DNA of 10,348 nucleotides from DASQEH01 sp035633755. GTDB taxonomy: Bacteria; Actinomycetota; Actinomycetes; Propionibacteriales; Nocardioidaceae. The notes below the pieces were generated by a model, which did no database searches, had not been told where the DNA came from, and saw only the letters and a list, made by a program, of their open reading frames with translations. Below, piece by piece: positions 1 through 5,938 of the stretch (positions are counted from its first letter, which is position 1; each line of letters starts with the position of its first letter). The position numbers and the translations under genes were made by a program. The DNA lies in the NCBI GenBank assembly GCA_035633755.1, contig DASQEH010000144.1, forward strand, positions 1-10,348, read 5' to 3'.

Positions 1-108
1 AGCGGAGCGACACTAGGGCTCATCGCCGGTGAGCTGCTGGCAGACGAGATCCTGAACACCAGAGCGCATCCGCTGCTGCACCCTTACCGTCCCAGCCGTT
101 TCGCTTGA
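1..108 (+). CDS. FAD-dependent oxidoreductase (DAO family), C-terminal end only
   Basis: Frame 1 is open from the first base to the TGA at 106-108 and encodes 35 residues. They read SGATLGLIAGELLADEIL, then a short stretch ending in HPYRPSRFA. This is the typical C-terminus of D-amino-acid oxidase/glycine oxidase-type flavoenzymes: the 'G-x-T-L-G/A' turn that contacts the FAD, a helix of the form GxLLADxIL, and a closing 'P-Y/F-x-P-x-R-F' tail. Members oxidise amine or amino-acid substrates in the cytoplasm, but the substrate cannot be inferred because the Rossmann and substrate-binding parts lie left of the window. The methyltransferase gene starts 28 bases downstream on the same strand, so the two may be co-transcribed. 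Family-level assignment rests on a short but characteristic tail. Confidence 0.72.
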   Translation, partial: SGATLGLIAGELLADEILNTRAHPLLHPYRPSRFA

Positions 109-136
109 CCACGGCCCTAGAGCAACGTGGCTGCTG

Positions 137-568
137 ATGGCCCAGGAATTGTCTCCGCGGCTACGCGCTGTCGTTGACGCTTTGCCGTTGCGGGAGGGGA
201 TGCGCGTCCTGGAGATCGGCTGCGGCCCTGGTGCAGCTGCCCGAGAGGTCGCCCACAGGGTGGGCGACGGACACGTTCTCGCCATCGACCGGTCGGCGAA
301 GGCGATCGCGCTGGCAATAGCGGGGTCGCAGGCTGAGGTGACGGCTGGTCGATTGAGCTTCTCGTGCGTCGCGGTCGAGGACTTCGAGCTGTCATCCGGC
401 GAACCGCAGTTCGATCTCGCCTTCGCTGTGCGGGTCGGCGCACTTGACGGTCGCCACCCCGAGATCGGCCGGAAGGCACTGCTTCACGTGGCGCGCGCAC
501 TCACGGCGACTGGCTGTCTGCTGGTGGATCGAGCTGACTGCATGGTCGAAGTACCGCTCCAGCGCTGA
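137..568 (+). CDS. Class I SAM-dependent methyltransferase, short form
   Basis: The product has 143 residues. SAM-binding motif I is VLEIGCGPG (residues 24-32), preceded by a short helix (SPRLRAVVDAL) common in this group. The acidic end of beta-2 is in 'HVLAIDRS' (Asp51). A beta-4-like strand 'FDLAFAVRVGAL' and a beta-5-like strand 'GCLLVDRA' follow. The fold is therefore present through beta-5, but the protein stops about there, so beta-6/7 are short or absent; family members are often 170-200 residues. The acceptor substrate is unknown. The ATG at 137 is the first good start; upstream codons in this frame are open but offer no ATG or GTG close by, and there is no clear ribosome-binding site. 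The gene follows the oxidoreductase tail by 28 bases and converges on the kelch gene. The short C-terminus could mean a truncated gene or simply a small variant. Confidence 0.8.
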   Translation: MAQELSPRLRAVVDALPLREGMRVLEIGCGPGAAAREVAHRVGDGHVLAIDRSAKAIALAIAGSQAEVTAGRLSFSCVAVEDFELSSGEPQFDLAFAVRVGALDGRHPEIGRKALLHVARALTATGCLLVDRADCMVEVPLQR

Positions 569-595
569 AGCTCGCCGTCCGAGGGCGACGTCAGC
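564..595. terminator. Candidate bidirectional hairpin between convergent genes
   Basis: Two nested inverted repeats, GCTGA (564-568) with TCAGC (591-595) and TCGCC (572-576) with GGCGA (584-588), can form an interrupted stem around a seven-base loop. The hairpin begins on the methyltransferase stop codon and lies 18 bases past the kelch stop codon. There is no T tract on either side. It would suit a GC-rich bidirectional terminator, but this is position plus symmetry only. Confidence 0.35.
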
Positions 596-613
596 TCGGT
601 CCACCGTCCTTGA

Positions 614-1738
614 CTATCCCGGTACGTGGATGAGCGTTGCGGCGTCCGACGGGACGATGGCGTCGTCGTACCCGCCGGCGACGAGCACGGTACGGGGCCC
701 GACCGTCGTGGCGGTGACGAATGACCGCTGTTGCAGCAGCGGCTCTTGCAGCACCGTGATGGTGTTCTCACGTGGGTCGTACACGTTGAGGCGCCGACCT
801 CCGGCGATAACCAGCCGGCCGTCCTGGAGTCGCGCGACGGCACCGTCCAGCTTGTACTGGCCTTCGGAGAGGTCCGGTCCGGCTGTGACGGTCGCTCGCT
901 GGACGTCGATGATCTCGGTGCTGGCCAGCCGCTCGCGGCCCTCGGTGCTCGTCGCGCCGCCCATCACCAGCACGCGGCCGCCTGGCAAGGTGGTTGCCTC
1001 GAGCTTGACCCTTGGTACCAGCAGCGAGGGGCCGGGCGCCCATCTGCCGCCGACCAGCTCATCGGTCGACGCAAGCGCCTGGTTGCCGGAGGTGCCGCCG
1101 ATCAGCACCACTCGGTCGTGCACGAGCGAGGCAGTGTGACCACCCCGCGCGGCACTCATCCGTGGGCCGTTGGCGAAGCTGTTCGTTCCTGGGTCGAACA
1201 CTTCGCAGCTGCGCTGTGCTCTGGCCGAGGTGTCGAACCCGCCACAGATGAGCACCCGCCCAGTCGGCAACAGGCTTGCGCTGTGGTCGGCGCGAGCGCT
1301 GAGCATCGGACTGGCCGCAGTGAACCGATCCATGTCAGGGTCATACAGCTCCGTGGCTGCGGTGGGTGCCTGGCCCTCAGCCGGGTACCCACCGGCCAAG
1401 AGCACGCGGCCGTCACGGAGCAAGGTGGCCGTACCGCCGGCGCGCGCCGAAAGCATGGTCGGGCCAGGCGAGAACCGACCCAGTCGAGGGTCGAAGAGCT
1501 GCGTCGCGCGTGCTGCGTCGAACCCCTCGCAGCCGGGCAGCGTGCAGCCTCCGGTGAACAGCAGGCGACCGTCCTGCAGGGCGGTGGTGTGGTGAACGGC
1601 GAGCGGCTGCAGCAGGTGCAGCGCGGCCGGCGTCGCCTCGGACGTCACCGTCGGGCGGGCCGGTGTCGACGACGTCCCGTCGCTGCACGCGCCGGCGACC
1701 AGCACCGTCATACCTGCCACGAGAAGTCGGCGCCGCAC
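614..1738 (-). CDS. Kelch-repeat beta-propeller lipoprotein
   Basis: The product is about 374 residues if it starts at the GTG at 1738. That start gives a compact lipoprotein signal: MRRRLLVAGMTVLVAGAC, with three arginines, a hydrophobic core and a lipobox ending at Cys18. A Ser/Thr/Pro-rich linker follows. The rest is a series of kelch blades, each with an aromatic/Arg-rich strand, a 'DGR-V/L-L-x-x-GG' strand and a 'LYDP/VFDP' strand. I count seven GG doublets (TGG, AGG, CGG, IGG, MGG, AGG, AGG), enough for one seven-bladed propeller. Such proteins usually bind ligands or carbohydrates at the cell surface; some belong to galactose-oxidase-like enzymes, but no oxidase Cys-Tyr site is recognisable. 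The reading frame continues to a TTG at 1780, which would give an N-terminus less like a signal peptide. No clear ribosome-binding site is seen. The function is unknown beyond surface location and fold. Confidence 0.8.
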   Translation of the reverse strand: MRRRLLVAGMTVLVAGACSDGTSSTPARPTVTSEATPAALHLLQPLAVHHTTALQDGRLLFTGGCTLPGCEGFDAARATQLFDPRLGRFSPGPTMLSARAGGTATLLRDGRVLLAGGYPAEGQAPTAATELYDPDMDRFTAASPMLSARADHSASLLPTGRVLICGGFDTSARAQRSCEVFDPGTNSFANGPRMSAARGGHTASLVHDRVVLIGGTSGNQALASTDELVGGRWAPGPSLLVPRVKLEATTLPGGRVLVMGGATSTEGRERLASTEIIDVQRATVTAGPDLSEGQYKLDGAVARLQDGRLVIAGGRRLNVYDPRENTITVLQEPLLQQRSFVTATTVGPRTVLVAGGYDDAIVPSDAATLIHVPG

Positions 1739-1780
1739 GTGACCATCGTGACACTGTCCAATCAAAGGCACGACCCCCAA

Positions 1781-1817
1781 AGGTGGGCCACCTGCCCTGG
1801 GCCACTGTGATGGTCAA
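1781..1817 (-). promoter_or_regulatory. Possible promoter/operator region upstream of the kelch gene
   Basis: Read on the minus strand, TTGACC (1812-1817) resembles a -35 box, but no convincing -10 box follows. The stretch also contains a perfect inverted repeat, AGGTGG-G-CCACCT (1781-1793), and two direct copies of TGGGCCAC (1784-1791 and 1798-1805) spaced 14 bases apart. These could be a regulator's site, or chance in GC-rich DNA. Confidence 0.25.
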
Positions 1818-1830
1818 CGGCGGTCGAGAG

Positions 1831-1845
1831 CCGCCCCAAGGGCGG
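1831..1845 (-). terminator. Hairpin directly after the SRPBCC gene
   Basis: CCGCCC (1831-1836) and GGGCGG (1840-1845) form a perfect six-base GC stem with a three-base loop, touching the SRPBCC stop codon. There is no T tract. It is placed to end the arsR-SRPBCC transcript or to protect its 3' end. Confidence 0.4.
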
Positions 1846-2346
1846 TCACAGCAGCGACCGGTAGAAGTCCTGCATCGCCGGGAAATAGTCACGTTCGAAG
1901 TCGATGGCGCTGACGTCGCCTCCCGTCTCGGCGGCAACCAGTCGGTCGAGGTAGTACTCCCAGCCGGGTCCCACGCTTTCCGCCTCGACCGGGTCGATGC
2001 CGACTTGGGTGAACGTCAAGGTGGTGACGCCGTGCTCCTCAAGGAGGTCGAGCTCGAGCTGCCACAGCTGGACGCCCACGTGGGAGACCAGCGCCAAGCG
2101 TCGTGGGGGTTCGCACTCGCGGATCTCCATCTCCTCCTCGACGGGCTCGCCCTCCTCAGCAGTCATTCGGAAGCCCACCCGGCCGTCGGCCGGATCACCG
2201 GTCCAGGTGCCGATCCAGCGCTCGAGGCGCTCGGGTTCGGTCACTGCGGCCCAGACGTCGTCGATCGAAGCCCTGAAGGTACGGGTCAGGCGAAGGGTAC
2301 GGATGTCGCCGTCCTGGTCGATGCGTCCCGTCGGCTTGACTGTCAT
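1846..2346 (-). CDS. SRPBCC / AHSA1-type ligand-binding protein
   Basis: The product has 166 residues and shows the helix-grip (START/Bet v1-like) pattern of the AHSA1 family: an N-terminal strand 'RTLRLTRTFRASIDDVWAAVTEP', then 'ERLERWIG', alternating beta strands (e.g. 'RLALVSHVGVQLWQLELDL', 'VTTLTFTQVGI') and the long C-terminal helix region with the family signature 'GPGWEYYLDRLVA'. These proteins enclose a hydrophobic cavity and are thought to bind small lipophilic molecules or act as weak chaperone cofactors; the ligand here is unknown. The ATG at 2346 overlaps the ArsR stop codon (ATGA, 2343-2346), so translation is almost certainly coupled. ArsR-SRPBCC pairs are a common arrangement in which the repressor controls its partner. 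The protein has no signal peptide or membrane segment and should be cytoplasmic. Confidence 0.88.
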   Translation of the reverse strand: MTVKPTGRIDQDGDIRTLRLTRTFRASIDDVWAAVTEPERLERWIGTWTGDPADGRVGFRMTAEEGEPVEEEMEIRECEPPRRLALVSHVGVQLWQLELDLLEEHGVTTLTFTQVGIDPVEAESVGPGWEYYLDRLVAAETGGDVSAIDFERDYFPAMQDFYRSLL

Positions 2347-2711
2347 GCGGTCTCCTGTCGATTACTCGAGTCCAGGGTTGCCGTGCGCCGGTCACGTACG
2401 GTGCGCCGTACTTCCGTCTCCAAGGCGTCCAGGGACTGCGCGGAAATGGGTCCCGTGACCGTGGCGACGAGCCGGTCGACCAGTGCGGTGACCGGACCGA
2501 AAGCAGCGGGCACCAGCGTGTAGTGGCGCTCTCGTCCGCGGTCCTCGGCCTCCACAAGCCCAGCCTCTGTCAGCAGGCGCAGATGCTTGCTGACAGCTGG
2601 TCGGGAGATGGGGTGATGCCTGGCCAGGTCCGTCACCCGGGCTGTCCCTGCGGCGACCTCTTCGAGCAGAGCGCGACGTATCGGGTCTGCTAGTGCCCCG
2701 AAGACGTCCAC
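2343..2711 (-). CDS. ArsR-family winged-helix repressor
   Basis: The product has 122 residues. The N-terminus 'MDVFGALADPIRRALLEEV' is the standard opening of the ArsR group that pairs with SRPBCC proteins. The helix-turn-helix is at about residues 25-50, with recognition helix 'ISRPAVSKHLRLLTEAGLV', followed by the wing 'AEDRGRERHYTLVP' (residues 55-68). There is no cysteine in the protein, so this is not a classical metal sensor; a small organic ligand or no ligand is more likely. The GTG at 2711 is fixed as start by the conserved N-terminus and by a TAG codon one codon upstream (in frame). It has no usable ribosome-binding site but a -10-like TACCAT exactly six bases upstream, which suggests a leaderless mRNA. 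It overlaps the SRPBCC gene by four bases. Confidence 0.9.
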   Translation of the reverse strand: MDVFGALADPIRRALLEEVAAGTARVTDLARHHPISRPAVSKHLRLLTEAGLVEAEDRGRERHYTLVPAAFGPVTALVDRLVATVTGPISAQSLDALETEVRRTVRDRRTATLDSSNRQETA

Positions 2712-2717
2712 GTCCTA

Positions 2718-2738
2718 ATGGTAACTCATCGGTTACCA
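2718..2738 (-). promoter_or_regulatory. arsR promoter with overlapping palindromic operator
   Basis: The palindrome TGGTAAC-TCATCG-GTTACCA (2719-2738) has perfect seven-base arms around a six-base centre. On the minus strand TACCAT (2718-2723) is a -10-like box ending six bases before the GTG, so the transcript probably begins at the start codon. No good -35 box is visible. An ArsR dimer bound here would cover the -10 box and start point, consistent with autorepression. ArsR-type regulators commonly bind short inverted repeats of this kind. Confidence 0.7.
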
Positions 2739-2752
2739 ATAGCGCGCGCGCG

Positions 2753-4129
2753 TCAGGACGCCATGTCGGGTGGCTGGCCAGTGGCCCACTGAGTGGGCCA
2801 GACCCGGGACATCATCGACAGGGCGATTCTGATGGCGAGCTCACGGTCGTGGGAGAGGATGAAGTCGAAGCGACGGTCCTTGTCAGGTCCGCTGTCCTGC
2901 AGGTCGCGGGCCACCAAGGTGGCGGTGAAGTGCGGACCTACGACCACGATGTCCCACTCCTGGACGAGTGGATCGTCGGGCGCCAGCAGGCACCCGCGGA
3001 TGCCAGGGACTGGTTCGGATGCCATTCCTTCACCAAGGACCCCAACGAACGCAGCCTGAGCCAGCAGTCGTGCATAGCGACGCCTGGTGGCGGGGGTGAA
3101 GAAGGACGCATCCTGGAAGGTCGCCAGAACCACCGTTGACTCACCAGCGCTCATCGCCTGCCGTTCGAGGTGCTTGCTCACCTCGAAGAGCAGTTGCTTG
3201 CGCGCTGGCCGAGCGGGCCTGAGCTCAGTGGCCATGGCGAAGGGCGATTGGTCGGAGGCAGGGTCTGCTCGCTCGACGATGACGATCGGTCTTCCGGCGA
3301 ACCCAGGCAGAGCAGGGGGCAACGGAGTAGGGCGCCCGAGGAGCCAGCCTTGTCCGAGCGAGGCGCCCATGGACAGCGCGATACTTGCGTGCTCGTGAGT
3401 CTCGATACCCTCAGCCAGAATGACAGTGCCTGAACGTTCGGCTTCGGCATTGACGGCGCTCACTATGTGAGCGATCTCGCTCGTGGGTTGTTGCTGGACG
3501 AGGCGGAGGTCCAGCTTGATGACGTCCGGGCGGAGCAGGGGCAACAGAGCCAAGGAGTCACGATCGGCGCCCACATCATCGAGAGCAATGCCCCAGCCGC
3601 GTGCACGAATTCGGCCGACGAGAAGCAGCAGCTGGGCGGGGTCGGCGATGAGGGCCCGCTCAGTCAGCTCGACGACGATGCGCAGCCCTTCCAGGGCTTC
3701 GGCTGTCACTTTGTTCTCGTCGTCACTGCTGCGCAGCGGCGTAAGAAACGCGCTGTGCGCCGTCTCGGGTTCGATGTTGACGAACAGCGTCCAAGGGGGT
3801 GCCATCCCGCTTTCTCGGGCACCGTTCAGAGCTGCTTGTTGGCACGCCCGGTCCAGCGCGGACAGGCAGCCGGACTGCCGTGCCGCCGCGAACATGAGAT
3901 CCGGACGCTCCAGGGTGCTCCCGCGGGGTCCTCGCGCCAACGCCTCATACGCAACCGTCGCGCCTGTATCGAGTTCGACGATCGGCTGGTACACGCTCTG
4001 CACCAGGGTTCCCGCCACGATGTCCTCGATCGTGAGGTCTTTGCCTAGGTGCCGAGGCCCTGATTCAGCAGGTGAGGGCAACGTCGTGATGGGTGTTGGT
4101 GGCTGGCCGCGCCGAGACAGCAGGCTCAT
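2753..4129 (-). CDS. EAL-DICT protein, putative cyclic-di-GMP phosphodiesterase
   Basis: The product has 458 residues: a variable N-terminus (1-32), an EAL domain (about 33-275) and a DICT domain (about 300-445). EAL domains hydrolyse cyclic-di-GMP to pGpG. The catalytic series is visible: EAL (62-64), VNIE (117-120), VELTE (153-157), DD (184-185), IKLD (204-207), AEGIET (239-244) and GQG (259-261). Loop 6, usually DDFGTG, is DDVGAD here, which may lower or modify activity. The DICT part shows 'TVVLATFQDASFFTPATRRRYARL', split here by no gap, then 'GVLGEG', 'DDPLVQEWDIVVVGPH' and 'FDFILSHDRELAIR'; DICT domains are predicted sensory modules of cyclic-di-GMP and two-component proteins. No membrane segment is seen, so it should be cytoplasmic. 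The ATG is preceded by AGGAG four bases upstream and by its own promoter. It ends 41 bases before arsR. Confidence 0.9.
   Translation of the reverse strand: MSLLSRRGQPPTPITTLPSPAESGPRHLGKDLTIEDIVAGTLVQSVYQPIVELDTGATVAYEALARGPRGSTLERPDLMFAAARQSGCLSALDRACQQAALNGARESGMAPPWTLFVNIEPETAHSAFLTPLRSSDDENKVTAEALEGLRIVVELTERALIADPAQLLLLVGRIRARGWGIALDDVGADRDSLALLPLLRPDVIKLDLRLVQQQPTSEIAHIVSAVNAEAERSGTVILAEGIETHEHASIALSMGASLGQGWLLGRPTPLPPALPGFAGRPIVIVERADPASDQSPFAMATELRPARPARKQLLFEVSKHLERQAMSAGESTVVLATFQDASFFTPATRRRYARLLAQAAFVGVLGEGMASEPVPGIRGCLLAPDDPLVQEWDIVVVGPHFTATLVARDLQDSGPDKDRRFDFILSHDRELAIRIALSMMSRVWPTQWATGQPPDMAS
2782..2800. repeat. 19-base perfect palindrome in the 3' end of the EAL-DICT gene
   Basis: TGGCCCACT-G-AGTGGGCCA has perfect nine-base arms around a single central base. 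It lies in the last 16 codons of the EAL-DICT gene and 44 bases upstream of the arsR operator. The one-base centre favours a DNA-binding site over an RNA hairpin. Its role is unknown. Confidence 0.5.
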
Positions 4130-4133
4130 GGAA

Positions 4134-4185
4134 CTCCTGACGAAGAATGTGAGCCTATTGTAGTTTTGCGGCTACTCAGAGTCAG
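4134..4185 (-). promoter_or_regulatory. Promoter and ribosome-binding site of the EAL-DICT gene
   Basis: On the minus strand CTGACT (4180-4185, -35) and TACAAT (4157-4162, -10, five of six to consensus) are separated by exactly 17 bases. Transcription would start near 4150, giving a 5' leader of about 20 bases that holds AGGAG (4134-4138) four bases before the ATG. The promoter begins only 12 bases past the stop codon of the GyrI-like gene, so EAL-DICT is likely transcribed on its own. Confidence 0.6.
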
Positions 4186-4197
4186 GTGATTCCTTGA

Positions 4198-4812
4198 CTA
4201 GGCCTGCGCAACGGGTTGACGGAGGATCGTGCGCAGCTTGGCCGGCTCAACCTTGCGGGCGTCGCTGAAGTAGATCTCGTGGTGCCTGCCGGTCGGGCGT
4301 AGCCCCGCGTCCGGGAGGTACTCGTGGTGGAGCTTCGCGAGGACCCCGGCCTCGTCGTCGTAGGCTCCGATGTGAAGCGTCTGAACACTTAACCCCTCGT
4401 GAAGTGTTTCCAGGCGAACCTTGTCCAGGCTGGCCGGTTGGTCCTTCGCGGCAACCTTCGCGATGGCGTCAGCGAACATCTCGCCGGTGATCCAGTCGGG
4501 CACCATGATCATGGCCGTCCAGTCCCATTGCGACTTGTCCCGCTCGGTCGTGAACATGGCCATGTCCGACGCCCACCACTGAGCCTCCAACGGCATCACG
4601 ACATAGTCCTTGCCAAGACCTTGCTTGCTGGCGAACTTGAGCTTGTAGGCGATCGGGTACAGCGCCGCGATGGCGTCGGCGTACTCCTTGGACGTGTTGG
4701 GATCGCCGTGCCCGTCAACCATCAGGTACTGAAGAGACGGGACGTCGACGACCCTGAACTCGCCGGAACGCGCCTCGTAGGACTCGACTGTCTTCTTGAA
4801 GTCGATCTTCAT
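4198..4812 (-). CDS. GyrI-like small-molecule-binding protein
   Basis: The product has 204 residues and matches the stand-alone GyrI-like group (SHS2-type effector-binding fold related to DNA gyrase inhibitor and the ligand domains of MerR/AraC regulators). Recognisable stretches are 'VVDVPSLQYLMVDGHGDP' near residues 21-38, the helix 'KEYADAIAALYPIAYKLKF', the strand region 'DYVVMPLEAQWW', 'WDWTAMIMVPDWIT', 'LSVQTLHIGAYDDE' and the C-terminal 'GRHHEIYFSDARKVEPAKLR'. Trp and acidic residues in these segments usually line the ligand pocket. There is no DNA-binding domain, so it probably binds or sequesters a hydrophobic or cationic compound in the cytoplasm; the ligand is unknown. The ATG at 4812 has no ribosome-binding site, but a 23-codon ORF with a strong one ends eight bases upstream, so coupled translation is plausible. 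Confidence 0.85.
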   Translation of the reverse strand: MKIDFKKTVESYEARSGEFRVVDVPSLQYLMVDGHGDPNTSKEYADAIAALYPIAYKLKFASKQGLGKDYVVMPLEAQWWASDMAMFTTERDKSQWDWTAMIMVPDWITGEMFADAIAKVAAKDQPASLDKVRLETLHEGLSVQTLHIGAYDDEAGVLAKLHHEYLPDAGLRPTGRHHEIYFSDARKVEPAKLRTILRQPVAQA

Positions 4813-4820
4813 CAGAAGCG

Positions 4821-4892
4821 TCAGGCCATGGCGTGTCGCGAGTACGTGATGCCGCTGCGGCTCACCTCTCGGGTGATCGCGAGCGTCGGCAT
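4821..4892 (-). CDS. Possible 23-residue upstream ORF before the GyrI-like gene
   Basis: ATG at 4892 to TGA at 4821-4823 encodes 23 residues, beginning MPTLAITREVSRSG and ending YSRHAMA. The start is preceded by GGAGG (4902-4906) nine bases upstream, the clearest ribosome-binding site nearby. The stop lies eight bases before the ATG of the GyrI-like gene, which has none of its own. The ORF starts 32 bases after the 3' end of tRNA-Gly, on the same strand. The peptide is basic, with four Arg, and resembles no known leader peptide. It could be a coupling ORF, a small regulatory peptide, or chance in GC-rich DNA; no homology is recognised. Confidence 0.45.
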   Translation of the reverse strand: MPTLAITREVSRSGITYSRHAMA

Positions 4893-4924
4893 GTCTCGTC
4901 GCCTCCGTGTAGGTCGTGTCGCGG

Positions 4925-4995
4925 AGCGGGTGACGAGAATCGAACTCGCACTGTCAGCTTGGGAAGCTGATGTTCTACCATTGAACTACACCCGC
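4925..4995 (-). tRNA. tRNA-Gly (anticodon CCC)
   Basis: Read on the minus strand, the 71-base sequence folds as a complete cloverleaf. The acceptor stem is GCGGGTG/CACCCGC (7 bp), the D arm GTTC-AATGGTA-GAAC, and the anticodon arm TCAGC-TTCCCAA-GCTGA with anticodon CCC. The variable loop has four bases. The T arm is GCGAG-TTCGATT-CTCGT with one G-U pair at its base. The discriminator base is U, as usual for tRNA-Gly; CCA is not encoded. It reads GGG codons. Confidence 0.95.
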
Positions 4996-5030
4996 ACACC
5001 GCCGCAGCTGTCACCGCAGCGGGCGACAGA

Positions 5031-5036
5031 ATGATA
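5031..5036 (-). promoter_or_regulatory. -10 box of the tRNA-Gly promoter
   Basis: On the minus strand TATCAT (five of six to TATAAT) lies 35 bases before the mature tRNA 5' end, predicting a leader of about 29 bases to be removed by RNase P. The -35 region is not convincing. Confidence 0.5.
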
Positions 5037-5095
5037 CCGCCCTGTCCTGCGCGCGACTGACCGGCCGCGTCGCGAGCACCGTCGTGCCTGGCGGG

Positions 5096-5101
5096 TAGGG
5101 T
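5096..5101 (+). promoter_or_regulatory. -10 box for a leaderless EamA transcript
   Basis: TAGGGT fits the actinobacterial TANNNT pattern and ends exactly six bases before the GTG at 5108. No ribosome-binding site precedes this GTG, so a leaderless mRNA is likely. No good -35 box is seen. Confidence 0.45.
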
Positions 5102-5107
5102 CCAGCG

Positions 5108-5935
5108 GTGGCCATCGTCTTGTCGCTGCTCGCCAGCGTGATGTGGGGGGCCTCTGACTTCGCCGGCGGCCTCCTGAGCAGGCGTCGTCCGGCGTTGACC
5201 ATCGTGGGATGGAGTGCGGGGTTCGGCGCTCTCATGGCTTCGCTGGCTGTCGCTGTCAGCGGTGGCTGGCATGGCCCCCTCGCGTGGGCGCCGTGGGGGA
5301 TGGCAGCCGGTGCGACCGGCGCGCTGGGGCTCATCTCGTACTACGTGGCGTTGGCCACCGGGACGATGGGGGTCGTCGCCCCGGTGGCGTCGCTCGGTGT
5401 CGCCGTGCCGGTCGTCGCCGGGATCGTCGCGGGGGAGTCTCCCAGCTCGATCACGATCGGTGGCATCGCCGTGACAATCGCCGGGATCGTGTTGACGAGC
5501 GGGCCCGAATTCACTGGGGGGTCACCGGTGCGTCCTGTTTTCATCGGCGCGCTCGCCGGCCTCTTCTTCGGGCTCTTCTTCGTCTGTATGGATCGCGGCG
5601 CGGAGGACAGCCCGCTGCTGACCTTGTGGGCCATGCGCGCCACGGTCACTGCTGCGTTTCTCATCGCAGCGCTGTCACGTGGCACCACGGGGGGCCTTCG
5701 CGGCCGCGACTACGCGTGGGTGCTGGCCATCTCAGCTGGTGACCTCGGTGCGAACCTGGCTTTCGCCGTCGCCTCCACGCAAGGCTTCGTCAGTATCACC
5801 AGCGTGCTGAGCTCCTTGTTTCCCGTGGTCACCGTGCTCTTGGCCAGAGCGGTCCTGAAGGAGCGACTGCGCCCGGTCCAGATCGCCGGCGTCATCGTCA
5901 CCATGCTTGGGGTCACGCTCATCTCGGCTGGTTGA
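5108..5935 (+). CDS. EamA / DMT-family membrane exporter
   Basis: The product has 275 residues, almost all in hydrophobic segments, with about ten predicted membrane helices in two EamA halves (roughly 1-130 and 138-275). The first opens with 'MAIVLSLLASVMWGASDFAGGLLSRR', typical of the family's first helix. The 'PVASLGVAVPVVAGIVAGES' stretch closes the first half, and the second ends with 'SSLFPVVTVLLARAVLKERL' and 'QIAGVIVTMLGVTLISAG', the usual last two helices with the conserved Glu-Arg loop. DMT proteins export or import small metabolites such as amino acids and nucleotides; the substrate is unknown. The GTG at 5108 is supported by the membrane-helix start and by a -10-like box six bases upstream. 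A strong hairpin begins three bases after the stop, so dcd is probably separate. It lies divergent from tRNA-Gly. Confidence 0.9.
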   Translation: MAIVLSLLASVMWGASDFAGGLLSRRRPALTIVGWSAGFGALMASLAVAVSGGWHGPLAWAPWGMAAGATGALGLISYYVALATGTMGVVAPVASLGVAVPVVAGIVAGESPSSITIGGIAVTIAGIVLTSGPEFTGGSPVRPVFIGALAGLFFGLFFVCMDRGAEDSPLLTLWAMRATVTAAFLIAALSRGTTGGLRGRDYAWVLAISAGDLGANLAFAVASTQGFVSITSVLSSLFPVVTVLLARAVLKERLRPVQIAGVIVTMLGVTLISAG

Positions 5936-5938
5936 CCC

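Noticed and set aside
731..1810. Long plus-strand ORF (359 codons) opposite the kelch gene
   Set aside because: It is antisense to a protein with clear kelch repeats and a lipoprotein signal; its translation is Arg/Gly/Ala-rich with no domain pattern.
1663..2523. Plus-strand ORF of 286 codons across the SRPBCC and ArsR genes
   Set aside because: It is a shadow of two well-supported minus-strand genes and has no recognisable protein features.
2742..2752. Alternating GC run of 11 bases as a Z-DNA or regulatory element
   Set aside because: Short and expected in GC-rich DNA; it may simply fill the region where an arsR -35 box would be.
3467..4163. Plus-strand ORFs opposite EAL-DICT
   Set aside because: The minus strand encodes all EAL motifs in order; the plus-strand translations show low-complexity GC-driven composition.
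4832..4923. Direct repeat CGTGTCGCG (4832-4840 and 4915-4923) as a tRNA-associated attachment site
   Set aside because: The repeat is only nine bases, lies outside the tRNA 3' end, and there is no integrase or foreign gene nearby.
4399..5034. 211-codon plus-strand ORF across the GyrI-like gene and tRNA-Gly
   Set aside because: It runs through a tRNA gene on the opposite strand and over a conserved protein; it is an open frame by base composition.
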